DNA of 64,000 nt, taken from NCBI RefSeq assembly GCF_030272615.1, contig NC_081406.1:232428396-232492395 (forward strand), written 5' to 3'. The notes under the pieces were generated by a model. That model was not told the DNA's origin and did no database searches. It saw only the letters and a program-made list of their open reading frames with translations. Positions 46,903 to 60,527 of the stretch are shown here, piece after piece (within the stretch, counting starts at the first letter, position 1; every line of letters begins with the position of its first letter). This DNA is from Cryptomeria japonica. Taxonomy: Eukaryota > Streptophyta > Pinopsida > Cupressales > Cupressaceae. The position numbers were made by a program, and so were the translations under genes.

Positions 46903-48835
46903 TATACTCTTGTTTATTTTATTGCCAATAAAATAATTACATTCCTCAATCTATTTCAGTTATGCTTCCAGCAAATAATCGACGAAAACTAATTTTTTGT
47001 CGACCATCATGAGATGTTGAAATAACTGATTGACATGCTGCTTTACATGGCAAATGTGGACATCAAAATCAAAACGATCTACATTAAAGCAATAATATTA
47101 GTAGCTTAAGCTCATTAAGCTTTAAAATGTCTGGAAAACTACAGTAGATAAAATAGATTATAATGTATAATGTTTTACTTGATTAAATTCCAAGGAAAAA
47201 CTTAGGATCATAATTATATTTACCTTTTGGAGTTTTTTTTTTTTTTTCACTTTTACTTTACGAAATTGAAGAATCACTTATATTCTTTTCTTATCAATAC
47301 TGAAAAATATGCATGGAACTCATAGATAGCCAAATTGGGTGTGCCTTGCACTATTACACGACTACAATAGGATGAAGAAACAAACTAAGAAGAGTTGTAA
47401 TGCAAATCATTGTCTTTGCCTCTAGACAATGGCTTGTTAGATGTGGATTATAATATTTCCTTTTGGTAAACTTTTACCACCCAAACATGGATCCTTTTAT
47501 ATATTGAGAATGTCTCACAAAGAAGTCACATGTAAGAGATTTATATTTTGCAATTTCAAATCAAACTAAAATAAAAAATTATGGTCTTTTCTTTGCAAGA
47601 CTTGAAATAGTCTATGTCATAGAAATTGGAACAAATGTTTTGAATTAATGCTTTGAATTAATTGTAGAGAGTTATATGTCATGGTATATACATCAAAAGG
47701 TAATGCATTACACTTTTTAAGTTTGGTATGATGAAGTATCTATATGTTAGATATATCAAAACCTAGGCAGTACTCCTAATACTCTCTTCCCTTATTGTCA
47801 AAGACAATGTTGTAACATAAATTCATTTTTAAAGACCACTTGATATTTATTTTAGGCTTTTAAGCTTAAGATTTGTAACATTTATTTTATATGATTCAAA
47901 TGTTTCTTTCCATATCTCACTTAATAAATGTATCTCATTTGTGTACACTATGAAATGTAGTCAATGAATGACCTATGGAAGATATTTGTTTCATTAATTA
48001 CCCCATCATTTGAAAGGGTTTATTTAGTTGTAAAGAGGCTTATTGATAAATATAATAAAATTTGAATTATTATAAGCTTCATGTATCATATAAATTTATT
48101 ACAAATCTAGCTCATCACATTATAATGGGTGGCTATCACCCTTAAAAACTATCTGGGGAGAAAACCTAGAAAGGATAGCTCACCCATTGCCTAATTTTTT
48201 TGGATCATTACTATATGTAGTAGAATGACTATTTTGTATTTTAAACAAGATAGCTAATTATTCAATCTTATTCTCATGAAATTATATTTTGATCTCCTTG
48301 CTACAAACTATTGGACTATATTTTACATTTATGAGGAATATTATATGATCTTTGACAAATGAAAAATGCATAATATTGTGTTCTTTCTTTGCACCAAAAA
48401 TCAAGTTTAATTGATTACTACGTTACTAACTATATTGTTTCTTTTATGGCGAGGTTATGCCTTCAAAACATATGATGCAAGTGTTATTACATGGATGATG
48501 AAATACTTTAATAAGAAGACTATCTTCTATCTGTCTTTGAATCAAATGGGCAAAATATGAGTGTAGCTCCTAAAGAATCAATATGACCTTGAAGATTTAT
48601 GGAAGAGTTCCATTTGGATACATGTAAAAGTACCATCTTACTTGAAGTTATTTTACTATTTCCAAAGAAAATCATTTCTAAAGTTCAAATTGAACCTTGA
48701 AGATCATGGGAACCTCACTCAAGTGAAATCATTCCATAATAAAGACACTTTGAAGATCATGGGCACATGCTACATATTGGAATTTTAGCCATCACTTTGA
48801 AATCCTCTATGCAGTGATTGGTTTTAGGTGATGCC
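46903..48835. other. Outer element internal sequence, right part
   Basis: AT-rich, with no gene recognised on either strand. It continues the sequence interrupted at 30501. Confidence 0.45.
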
Positions 48836-49337
48836 ATTAAGGGGGAGTGTACATGACACCACCTAGTGGCTAAATCCTATATTCAAGACCTAATAGGCAT
48901 AAGACCTTTAGGCATTATATGCTCCAAATTCAAATAATGCTTGGCCTTAGGTGATACCATTGAGGGGGAGTGTGCATGTCAATGACACCACCTAGTGGCT
49001 AAATCCTAGTTTTAAATCCTACAGGTAGGCATATGTCCTAATAGGTATGAATAAGACCTATATAGGAATTAGTAAGTCATTTAAGCCTGCAAATAGGCAT
49101 ATGTAAGTCCTTTTTTTGTTTTAATTACTGCAGGTAGACATTAGTAAGTCCTATAGGCACATTTGTGCTTAGGTCCTATGGGCATTTGTAAATTATTCTC
49201 CTTGTAAATCTTCCACTTGTAAAAGCATTGTATTAAGTCCTACGAGCGCTATGTAATGAACCTAGGGAGAGGCTAATTTGAGGAGACCGTGGCTCCAATA
49301 TAATTTTTTAAGACCTCATAGCATCATTTTTAAAACA
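48836..49337 (+). repeat. Two polypurine/LTR-start junctions of another Copia-like family
   Basis: Two similar junctions lie 123 bp apart: TTAAGGGGGAG then TGTACATGACACCACC at 48848, and TTGAGGGGGAG then TGTGCATGTCAATG at 48971, both followed by CACCACCTAGTGGCTAAATC. The second could run as a 367-bp LTR to AAAACA at 49337. This is an older insertion or rearrangement inside the outer element. Confidence 0.5.
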
Positions 49338-49505
49338 CTGGGATTATAAATTATGACAAGATGACTTTCATGTAGTTCGGAATGCATGATCTTCATGTTG
49401 GCATATATTTGTGTCCCTATTTATCACTGTCAAAGAAGACCTACGTTATCGGGGTAATTCATTTTTTCTTTTATAAAAATTGACGTGTGATCCCCTATTA
49501 ACGTT

Positions 49506-49514
49506 AAGGGGGAG
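49506..49514 (+). promoter_or_regulatory. Polypurine tract of outer element
   Basis: AAGGGGGAG directly before the 3' LTR start TGTTAGAACA. Confidence 0.8.
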
Positions 49515-50027
49515 TGTTAGAACATAATGTTATTAGGGATCACATCCTTATAACATTTATATATAATGTTCTAATATAAGGTTATAAAACCTTATAAATT
49601 ATATGCTTTATATATAAGCAAATCCCATTTGAAATAATTATAATCTAATAATTATTAGATTATTAATTATTTAGGAGTGGGGGTTATTGAAAAGGTGTGA
49701 CTAGTGAAGCCACCCTTCCTCCTCTATTTTAGGAGGTTCTCTCTCATTTGAGAGGTATGTGAATTTGGAGCTTTTATGGTGAGTTGTATCACTATGCACA
49801 AGAGGTATTATTGGCCACGTGGAAGTATTGGAGGAGTATCCCCAGGTTCATGTCTATTTTATGATAGACAATATTTGTAAGTGTTTTAATTAAATGATGC
49901 TTTATGGGGTTTTTTACCTAAAAGGTTTTTCACCATGTATATCTTGTGTAATGTGTACAATTATTTATGTATGATTCTCATTTTATTGTTTATAATGATT
50001 AGTATCCTAAGATCCTAATTTATAACA
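49515..50027 (+). repeat. 3' LTR of outer element
   Basis: 513 bp, TGTTAGAACATAATG to CCTAATTTATAACA, followed by the ATAAC duplication. Confidence 0.9.
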
Positions 50028-50032
50028 ATAAC

Positions 50033-52174
50033 AAATTGCAAAAGATTTGGGCTTGGCAAATATGTCAAACGAGCTCATGGGGATCTACAAATGGGTAGAT
50101 AGGAACACAAAATTGCAGGAAACACAGGTGAACATGTTTTTTGTCATGAGAACCAATTGAGTGCAAAATGCGAGCCTCCAAAGTAAGCTACTCAGTCTTT
50201 TCTAAAAATGTGCACACATTGAACCCTTGATGACCCCTCAAATCAAGTGATTTAAAAATGCATCCAATCTGATTGTGGATGCTGCAACATGATCAATATG
50301 ATTACTGATAAGAGTGAACACATCCTCAAAAGAATTTTACATAAGATTCATCGGGCTTTGATTTGTAGCTCTCCAAAGTGATCTACTTGGGTAAGATTTT
50401 TCAGTTGCTTTTCTGAGTGCTATGAGAAATTTTTCAAGTGGGTCCTCAAAGTTTAGACAAATTTTGGAGGTCCCAACACAACGTGAACCTCTTAAGCTTC
50501 AAATTGACATCCTTTTCTTATCTTATCAAAAGTGGAAAAATGAGATGATCATGTCCAAATCCTATACCCATGGATATTCCTCCTCCTTATAATGGAGTTA
50601 GCATTCTTCCTATTGCTTCTATTCCTCTTGTATATGCTTTAGTTTTGCCTCCTACATATTGTATATCTTTACCTAGCAGAGTTTCTTTCATTCTTCCCCA
50701 TTTAAGGGAAGAAAAGAAGCATATGTTCATTGATCCTCAACCTTTGCAACCCTCGACTAAAACGAAAAGGAACTATTGTGCAAGAGAATTCTGATGAAGA
50801 CATCATGCCAAGGCTCGTGAGCTTGCTTCCCAAACCATTTCCTCCCTAAACACACCAAATGTTGACTTGATCCCATTTGTCTAGCCTTCGCCTAACCATA
50901 GAGAGAAAGTTCAACTAAATGCTTAAGAAAAATGATGGTTCAAGTTCTTTTCGTATTATAGATCCTATTTTTAATAGTCTAGATGATGATATGGATGATG
51001 ATGTTGTTCATAATAACAATGTTGATTCTACTGATTTTGATGAAATGTATGAGATTATTGATGTTAACCGTGATTTATCTGAACACATTTTTTCAAAAGC
51101 ATTAACCTTAGCTCCTAGTGACAAACAAAGTGATGAACATCATTAGAGCATGGTACTTGTTTGGAACTTGTAGTATCTCCATTTGCCATGCTCGAAGTGG
51201 CTCTTCTTAAATCTTGTCCACTATCCTAAAATGATGTTCAACAAGATTGAGAGGCAAATGATTTTATTTACTAGCTTCATTTGTGCTATGGATTTTATTT
51301 TGTGTGTTTGCTTGTTTATAATGTGCTTCTCTTGTGGTGTGCTACTTGATATGTTTTTGTGTTATGTTAGGTTCTCTTTGGATGACCCTTTTTACTCTAT
51401 TGGTGCAAGGTAATAAAGAGGTCGAATCTGTTGTGACATTCTTCTATTTGTATCTCTTTTCTTCTATATGTTGTGCCTTGTGTTGTCTACTCGGGGACAA
51501 TGCAAAGCGTTGAGGTCTCTTTTTGGTCTCTTCCATGTTGACTAAAAAAGACACGTGTGCTCTTCTTCCATTGTGTTTTTAGTTCCACTACCTTTGGGGG
51601 ATGAGGTCAATTCAATAAAAATATTATTAATATATATTATTTATCATAAGAGCATACTGACCCTAGAGTTAGTGGATCCCTTATGTGCTTTTTTCTATAT
51701 GTTTTTTGACCATTATCCTTTGATTTTTCCCTTCTTGGGGGCATCTCATTGTGGTAACATTGTTGTCTTTTGGATGCATGCTACCTTAAAGAATTTTCTC
51801 TTGATAAGGCATCTGCAATTGCTTTAATGTGGGCATATACACTTTACTCAATGTTACACTTTTTGCACACACCATGATATGTTTTCGATACTCAAGTTAC
51901 TTTACAAGATGAGTCTTTTGCTTTGTAATTTGTAATTTTTATTTTTCATGACTCATAGTAAGAAAATATTACTAGGCTAGTACAATCATGTTCTCTCTCT
52001 TCTTGTTTCTTATGTTGTCCTTTTTATCCTGGTATAAGAGTAGTAAGATCCTAAAGTCCTTGGGGGCTTAGTGCATCTTGTCTCTTTGATATCTTGGTGA
52101 AATTTTTTCAATACAACTTTGCACTTTACCACGAGTGTGCTTACTCTCATACTCCTGCTAAAATGGGGGCTAAA
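50033..52174 (+). pseudogene. Decayed retroelement-like region with hydrophobic segment
   Basis: No gag or pol recognised. One frame (50919 to 51413) is interrupted only by two close stops after 51143. It runs from an acidic part (DDDMDDDVVHNNNV) to a long hydrophobic stretch (FILCVCLFIMCFSCGVLL), a plausible membrane segment. CTCGGGGACAATGCAAAGC follows at about 51490, and the region ends in an LTR junction at 52175. The layout recalls the 3' end of large plant Gypsy elements with an env-like frame, but this is a weak inference. Confidence 0.25.
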
Positions 52175-52230
52175 TGTAGCATTGTAAATTGTACTTGCTT
52201 ATAATTTCGTCCTCACCTAGGCCTCACTTT
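52162..52230 (+). repeat. Gypsy-type polypurine tract and LTR start
   Basis: AAAATGGGGGCTAAA precedes TGTAGCATTGTAAATTGT at 52175. This is the usual arrangement of a Gypsy 3' LTR border in plants. The end of that LTR and a partner LTR are not found in the window. Confidence 0.45.
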
Positions 52231-53013
52231 GGTTTTCCAACTTTTGATGCCTTATTAGAGTATTGATTCTGCTCACACCTCATTCTAAACTCACTTTTTC
52301 ATCACTTGGCCATTTCTCCCTTCATTCTGGAGCGCTAATTTTTAGGACCAGGGCATGGGCGAATCTGTGCTAATTTTCATTGAAGAGTGTAGGAGTTTTA
52401 GGTTGGTGATTTGGTGATTATGCATTTGAGAAAAAAAAGGTTTCCATAAGGAACCTACAACAAACTGAAGTGGAAGAAGATTGGCCCGTGCAAGATTTTG
52501 TGGAAGTTCTCATCAAATGCATATGAGATTAAGCTTCTAGTTAGAATTGATATCTCTTCAATATTCAATGTCGTATATTTATATGAATTTGATGAGGATA
52601 AATCAAGTGGACAATAGAATAAATTTTTAGGTTTTCAAGATGCACCAAAATGGGTGTATTAGTTGTCAAAGAAGGGAAATGAGTGCATTGAATATATCAC
52701 TTATTCATGCATGCACTTCAGATGTAGTGAAGTTTAGAATCTCAGTTCTAGTATTGCCAAAATGTTCATTAGTTCCACACTCATGAAACAATTCCATACC
52801 CATGGTGCTTGATGCAGGAGGACTTAGGCTCATGAACAATCTACATCAACCAAAAAGATCTCGCTTAAATTTTGAGTTGTTAATTTTGATTTGGTTTTGG
52901 CTTTCTCATTTTTTTTAGTGTCTTTTGTTAGGTAATGTTAACATTTGTCAATTTGTTTGAAGTTCAATGCTCACCTTTGATAATTTCTCTTTACACCAAA
53001 ATTGTTTATAATG
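52231..53013. other. Probable LTR remainder, no gene
   Basis: Sequence downstream of the LTR start at 52175, with no coding region. The right border of the LTR cannot be placed. Confidence 0.3.
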
Positions 53014-53210
53014 AGATGCTCTTTAGTTGATAACATTGTAAGAATCTATAGCTCACCAACAATACTAAAAACACCAAGAACTACATCTATGTATATGAAA
53101 CATTGACATTTAGTGCTCCTCGATTGATAATGTGGTAAGAATCTACATCTCACCAACAACAATAAAAACACCTAGAACTACCTCTATGTATATGAAACAT
53201 TGGCATTTAC
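53014..53210. repeat. Two-copy tandem duplication, 97-bp period
   Basis: GATAACATTGTAAGAATCTA at 53029 and GATAATGTGGTAAGAATCTA at 53126 start two similar blocks that share CTATGTATATGAAACATTG. Confidence 0.85.
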
Positions 53211-56036
53211 TTTTGAACATAATTATTGACAGGAAAAATGATACCTTCACTTGATGATGAAAAGAGGACATTTTTGAGAAATCTTTGGCTGTGCTTAAGA
53301 ATGTGAAAAAGGCTATAATGAAGACAAATGGCAGCACAAATGCTTATGAAAACCCTCTACGAGAACTTGACCAAGAGGAGATAGGCTTTAGAGGAAAACA
53401 AAGAGACAACTGCGTAGGAATGATTATAAAAGGGAGGCCAAGAAAGTAAGTGTGTTAGAAAATAGAGCTAGTAGCTACACATTAAGGTGTGGGGAAGGCA
53501 GCGTAGAAAATAAAAAAGTTGCGAAGCAACTGGGGTAGAAAAGTAAATAAAAGAAGAGAAATCCAAAGGGCAGTAATTAGAGGAACTAACCCTTGTACAA
53601 GCATTGGACAGATCAACATAAGAGGGTCATTAAGGGGCTAGTTTGAAGTTAGAGCAGCAAGAGAGTAATTAAGGTGTGTTGAAATACAAGTGAAAAGATA
53701 GAAATAGAGACAATGACTAGACATTGGATAATAGAAGGAAGCTACGAGTGAACGGGTTCAAATAGAAGATTGTGTTAAGAGAACAAACTTGGTGATTGAT
53801 TATTTAAAAATAGTGCACTTGTTTGTAAATTGGTTCAGTATGATCTCTAGTAATTGGAACCTATTCCAAACTGTAACAAACCTAGCTTAAATAAAATTTG
53901 AAGAGGAATCATTTGTGTTTGCAAATTTTTTTGATGGTGTCTGATTGTTGTTTGTGGCTGCTAAATCTCTCTTTGTCTAATAAGACACAGAAAGTGTAGA
54001 CCTGCATTAAATAATTTCATTTATTTTTTTAGCTTTATTTTAGATTGTGTTTTCCATCATTTTGGTTTCTTTTTATGCGTAAATGATTTTGTGGGAAAAT
54101 GAGAAATCTCATTTCATAGATATCATTGTGTAAATTCTAAAAATATAAATTTATGATATTTTAATAATATATTATATTGTTTCTGGGCGGTTTGGCATGC
54201 CTATGGGCTTTTTGTAATAGGTAGATAGGCTTATGTTCTTTTGAGCAATACTTAAGGGTTTTCTTACTGGTTCTTTCCCTTCAGTGCTCTTTGAACCAGA
54301 CACATGTAAAAAATATATATAATCAATATAATTTTAGTGGTCTCATCCACTTTTATCAAAAAACAATAAAAATATTATATTGTTATTTTTAATTTTGATT
54401 ACAAGTGAGTCATTTTTCAAATAGTCAACATTGATTTTCTTGACAAAAATGATAGTAACATTTATTTTAATATATTAGAAAACATACTAGAGAAAAGTGT
54501 CTTAGTCAAGCCATCACTTTTCTTTTGTATAAACAAGCACCAAAATGTTTGGCATGCCATCAAAGTGCTTTACTTTTTACACTTACATTTCATGCATCAA
54601 TGAAATAGTAAATCTCTTAATTGATAATTGCGTAAAAGAGAATTTATTAGAACACTTAATTTGGTGTACTAAAAGAATTCATATCTACATAACCATCATA
54701 GAATAGATGCTTTACATGTTCTTTCATGTTTCAATTCATCTTTGTTACACATTTCATGTGATTATTGTTATATTCTTATATTTGAAAGTATTTAATTGCA
54801 TCCATTTTAGACATCAAGGACATAGAACATTTATTAATTGATCATTCACATAAAATAACATATATTAGAATGGGAGCCTTGCCAAAACCCATGTTTTAGA
54901 TTATGGGAGCCTTGGAAAACCCTTTGTTAATGTGCATTCGATGTCTCTTGCTTGATGGCTTAGGCCTTGTGGGTGTCTTAGCCTAATCTTTGATGCCTAG
55001 TTGTCGAGGGTTGGTTGTTGGTCGATTACTGGTAGTATTTGGTGTATCTTTGTGTAACGTTCTATTTTTGGGTTCTGGATTCCCACCAAGTCCAAAGGGT
55101 TTCAGATCCCTTCAAAACCTATTGTATGGGGTTTCAAGTCCCCTTAAAACCTATTTGACCCTTAATAAAAAGCATATATTATAATTCTTTAGTTGTTGCA
55201 CTATAAAGAGTTCAAATCTACATAACCATTATAAGATAGATGCTTTCTTGCTACCTACTAATCATTAGCATGACTATAAAGTTCATCCTATCAAGGTGGT
55301 CAATTTAGGAGAAACCAACGCTTGTAATCACATGATACCCTTTGAGTATATAGAATACCACTAGTCCTTAACATTGAATGAAGCACAAGCTATTAGGTGA
55401 ATTAGAGACTAGAGGTATGAAACTAGTTGTATCATATAAATAGTATGTAGAAAAGATTTACACTTACGAAAAATAATCAAATTCATAAATTTGGCTAGGA
55501 AATGATAATATAATAACGTAGAATTTTATATAAAGAACACATCTAAACTAATAATTTTCAAACATCAAATTATCAAAATCATTATTTACACGTAATTCAT
55601 TCCTTCATATTAATTTTAAAACTATATAATTCTCACACATTCACTTTACCAAAATAACATTAATACTTATTCTTATTTCTAAGATAAAGATAGCACTTAT
55701 TTAATCTAAATTAACACGCAAATTCATTGCTTATATTTATTCAAATAACATTTATTATAGTAGGATAGAGCTTATCCATGTAGTATATTATAAATTAAAA
55801 TTCAATGAAAATTTAACAAAAAAATATTGATGGAAATTGCACGTGCATGTTCAAGGCCAGGTAAGAATGGAGGTTGAGAGGTAGGTAGTTTAATTTCGTA
55901 TCAATCATCAATCTTATTCTAATCATATCATTTAGGAGCTCTTCACAATAATTACTTTTACACGTCATGACATATGTAGAAGCTTGATAGTTTAAGCATT
56001 CATAATTTGATTGAACAGTTCTTTATCATTATTTTA
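53211..56036. other. Intergenic DNA with possible LINE tails
   Basis: No gene seen. Two stretches (54180-54370 and 54860-55190) resemble plant LINE 3' ends: GGCATGCCTATGGGCTTTTTG...AATCAATATAATTTTAGTGG then an A-rich end, and GGGTTCTGGATTCCCACC...CCCTTAATAAAAAGC. Neither has visible reverse transcriptase, so these calls are tentative. Confidence 0.25.
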
Positions 56037-56167
56037 ACAGTGCATTGATTTCAGTTTCTTTTAAGACATCCGTACTTAAAAATTGTTATTAATATTGGTT
56101 CACAGTGCATTGAGTTCAGTTTCTTTCGAGAGTCCCGTACTTAAAAATTATGATCGATATTGGTTTG
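56037..56167. repeat. Two-copy tandem duplication, 65-bp period
   Basis: ACAGTGCATTGATTTCAGTT at 56037 and ACAGTGCATTGAGTTCAGTT at 56102 start two copies that share CCGTACTTAAAAATT. Confidence 0.85.
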
Positions 56168-59100
56168 CCACATGTATGCAACAGTCAGTAAAATGTTAAT
56201 ATAATTATATCTTCATAACCCTTTAGCTTTTTATCGTCTTCATGATATTGTTTTATATTGACAATGTCGTCTCACAATTGTTTAGCTTTGTGGTGACTTT
56301 TAAGTGCACTAAATGATTCTAATTTAATCAAATATTTTAATTAATTCTATTTATATTTTTTATTGACAAGTTTGTTACACTTTTTTTCAATTTTTCACAT
56401 ATCTATAAACATGCATCTATATTCTTTTTCGACAAATCCAATACACTTTTTGAACAGTGCAACTGCTAATTATGATAAGAATGATAAGAATAATCTAGGG
56501 GAAGAGCATCAATAGATAACATAGTTTTGACCCCCAATAGCTGTCATAGTGAAAACATCATTAATAAATTTGTTTTGTATCAATAGTCGATCATTTTTTG
56601 TAATTAATTGGCCCATTTGTGCACAACTATTGTAACATTTGTCCCATTTGTGTACCACTATTGGAACATTTGTTCACCACTATTGAGACATTTGTCAACA
56701 AGGACTAGCGATTTTGAGTTGACCTTTACTAGAACATCTTTAGTTAGGTATGAAGAGACACTTTGAAATGTGTACTTTTTGACCTTTGTGCGCATAATTG
56801 ATTCAACAGCATGCATCGTTACTATCCAGAAGCCAGATCAATAGCTATAAGCAGTTAAGTTGCGTATGAAGACAACTAAAAAAAAAAATCAAAATCCGAT
56901 ATACCCTTTAAGATTTGTGGGTGCGCGAAGTTAGCTATGACTGGTACTCTTCCCCTCTTCCCTTATGATAGATCAAATAAGTCTTATGGGAGACTCTCTG
57001 CATACATGAACTCCAAGCTCTCTGAAAGGGATCCCAAGCTGTCGGGAATGAATCTACATGTTAGACAGTTGGGTTGTTTGAGCTCCTTTAGTGAACAAAG
57101 TTATGAATGATATGGAAAGATATACCAATGCAAGTGACTTCTAATGTGTGTATGATTGACATCTTAGTTAGGCTAAAGACATCTTTCTCTTTCTCTGTTC
57201 TATCTTATCAAGTTAAAAACTTGTCCAATCATGGCACAGGAGAAACATCAGAAAGATCTTTCGTGTTGAATTTTGATTCTGTAATTATTGTTTTCTACAG
57301 CCGATGTGAATTTTGATTCTACACGATGCTAGGTAAAGAAAGGAAAAGATGAAAAAGGTCGTTGCCATTGAGTTTTCACGACGTGGATAGAAAACGATTT
57401 ATATAGCCTGGAAAATTCAGTTTGGTGTGAACGCAAGGCGTTCTTTAGGTAGGTCAAGAAGAATTTATTGTTGTCAATTCGTATGCCCCACTTGGTCTGT
57501 CCGAGTGCCTAGCTACTCACAATAATATACACGGGATTCAAAATATACCCTAATCATGAAAACCGGATCTGGGTCACAAAATAATGAAGAGATTTCTGTA
57601 TGGTTGAATGTTTCTTTTAAAATAATATAGACGTGGAGACAAAGTTTGTCATAAACCTTTTGGGTTTTGGTCGTTTAATCACGTTGGTGAACTATATTCT
57701 TAGTGGAAACAATCCAACCTTATCTTAATCTACATTTCGGATTACGAAATCACTACGATAGAATGACTTTACGTTCAACGAAGTTGTTGAAGACCAGCTG
57801 TTGTAGATTTACGGCTATGATAACTAACATCGCTTTCATGGCCAAGACTTGAACAGTGAACATTGTCTTTTTTAAAATTCCCCTTAGATGTTTTCCGCTT
57901 CCGTCATGGTATTGGATGTGGCCTTAACCGTAAGGTCATAAAAGCTACTCTATTTTATTTTATTTTGAGTGGAGTGGAAAAAAAGTTAAAGTTCAATTGA
58001 TTGCGTACAATTAGTGAGGGTGATGGTCTCTTCATTAATTAGAAAGGATGTAGTTCAATTGATCTACTATTATATGTTATTATATGTTACTGTCATCTAT
58101 TAATATTCAAAATTCCAAGAAATATGATACAAGGAATGAGGTCAAGATCATACACCTAATGACTTTGACGGAATGGATACCTATCAGTCTTTAGCTCTTA
58201 ACTGACAAATTATCGCATTGACTCAGTGCATGAGATAACAAAATGAACTCTTTTATGATATAGAATCCTCCGTCAATTTTATTTATGTTTTCAAAGATTT
58301 CTTTTTATGCCGTCGAAAGCAGATGCCTTGTCCATGTCATTACAGCGTATTGCATAAAGCCTGTTTCACATCATGTAATAAAGATCAGTCACTCTTCTGA
58401 AAAGACCGTAAAGGCTTCGTCTCCGTGTTGTGTAATTTTTGTAGTAAAATCTGGGATTCTGTCGTGGGGAATGGCCATGAAATTCTACATAGGGAAGAAA
58501 TTGCGGGACCAAGCAATGTGTTTAGGTTTAGGCGCCCTGCATTGCAAGGAACCCATTGCTATTTGTACCAAACAGATATTAAAATCGAGGTGAGTGGATG
58601 TCTGTCTGTTAGACTGCATAAGACTGCTGTTAGAAGTATTATTGTCAACGGGCCCCAACATTAAAAATGAAATCATTTTATCATCAGAAAGCTGTTGGCT
58701 TTAATATTATAAAGCTGTGTTCTGCAATTAACAAAAGCATTCTGGTTCTTCGTCCCCCGCTTCATCCTGCCGACATTTTTCTGCAGCCTGGAGAGCTTTT
58801 CATTGGGGTTTTCATAGGTGATAAGGCTGGGAATACATGGTGGAGAAGCAGGGCACGTGCGAGAAAGAAAAAATCGCATGTGCCATTCTTCCCCACTATG
58901 GAATACCCTTTGCCGTTTCATGGAACTGGGCTTTCGTAATCTTCTATCAGATTGGAAAAGTAGGCTATGAACAGGCTAAGTAAGGGATGAGATTATTTGG
59001 TATCGCAACGGCAAGGTAAAGACTAAACTTTCTCTTAGACTGCATGATTCATGTACAGCAGATGAAATAAAAAAGGTTAATTGTTATTCTTGTTCCATTT

Positions 59101-60527
59101 TCTAGTCATGGCTTATTTTAGAGTTATAATACATGAAAGTATAAAGTCTGGTTCGCACAAAATGTATATAGTGTTCTTTGTTGATTGTGCCATTGGCTAA
59201 TAGATTTTTAAAGGGAGTTTCAGAGTTTTATGGTTTCTATAATTGTATATGTTTTTGAATCGACATTTTAGCTTAATAAACATTTTTTCTTACATTCAAT
59301 AACAAAAAGAATTTTGTTTGATAGATTTAGCTGGGTTTTTTCATTTGTAATAATAAATTTGCCACATTAATAATGGCAAATTATCAGCAGAGGGTAGAAT
59401 TGTATGTATAAGGGTTCTAAATATATGTAGTAGTTAAATCCAACCAGTGCAGGATCGTGATACGATGATGGGTGAATTCCAAAACGATATTCTACTTCTG
59501 TTAGGCCATTTTATTGCAGATCTAATGAATATAAATGCACCCAAGCGGTATCACTGAGGGTGTCTCTTCAATGTGTAATTCCAATGTACATGTAGCACAT
59601 TCATTTGAAATTAAAAAAATATAGAGATAATTAGTAATTTTGGAGCATTACTTATAGCAAATTGATTCTGTGACTATTGAGATCCCACTGTGGTCTAATG
59701 GTCAGATGATTTTTTTTGGTTTTACTTGTTCATTTATAGTTTACAAAAATAGTTATTGTTAGCATCTGAGTTAATTGGTGTTAATAATAGTTTTTCATAA
59801 ACAATATAATACCTAGTTTTTAGTAATTAAGAAACTATCATTTGAAGTTATATAGTGGAAAATCAAGCGTCCATATAAAATTCCATCTTAAACTTTATTT
59901 TGAAAATTTTAAAACTCAATATATTGTTATTATTTTATTTTTACAGAACACATATTTATAATCTTTTATGTTTACAGAAAATAGTAGAGAGATTGGTAGA
60001 GAAATATATGCCAGTTTAAATCATAATCATTTTACCATTTCAAACATTATTCAAATTAACGAATATGTAATGTGCAGGTAGAACGTTGAGACTTTTATCA
60101 TTTCAATTCTTCCTGGTGAAGTTATTGAGCAAATAGTAGAAACTCGCCAGATGTTTTGGTGTTTTTTTTCCTTTTAAAGTTCAAATGTCACATATAGCAG
60201 TTTTTTAGATTGGCAATAAATTCAATACATAATAACCTTTAAAAACAGTGTACTCAATCGGTAAGTCAATTAGTTTTGTCAAAGGGTTTATACAATTTGA
60301 GTCAATCTATTCTGAAGGCAGTTGATTTTATCACAATTTTATATCACTTATATTATGGTTTTCACCATTCCTAACAGTAAGCTTCCAAAAATCGGCAAAA
60401 TAACATGCCTGTATTGACATTCTCGAAAAACCATAGAATGCATTCTCATCTGAAAGTGTTAAAATTCTGCCTCACGAATCTTATCTGCTGCGGGCAATAC
60501 ACGACATTAATCATATACGTTCTTATG
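56168..60527. other. Low-repeat intergenic DNA, no gene supported
   Basis: A small degenerate repeat of CCACTATTGGAACATTTGT type lies at 56608-56700. The stretch 58285-58940 is richer in GC and holds two short plus-strand open frames (58285-58593 and 58667-58939) without any family resemblance, start context or splice pattern I can defend. It could be the edge of a transcribed unit. Confidence 0.35.

Larger units (their letters stand above)
28458..50027 (+). mobile_element. Outer LTR retroelement, Copia-type ends, no genes seen
   Basis: Two LTRs of about 510 bp, an initiator-Met-type primer site, a polypurine tract and a five-base target duplication define the element. Its own internal sequence is only 28967-30501 plus 46903-49514, about 4.1 kb, because a Tat Gypsy element is inserted in it. 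I find no gag or pol in that internal sequence, so it looks like a non-autonomous derivative that would need proteins from a relative. Confidence 0.85.

Noticed and set aside
28458-50027. A single giant 21.6-kb element encoding gag-pol and PMD
   Set aside because: Inner LTRs with their own primer site, polypurine tract and GTTAG duplication show that the coding part is a separate, later insertion.
58285-58939. Two plus-strand open frames of 102 and 90 codons in GC-richer DNA
   Set aside because: No domain, no conserved motif and no convincing splice sites; reported only as unexplained intergenic sequence.
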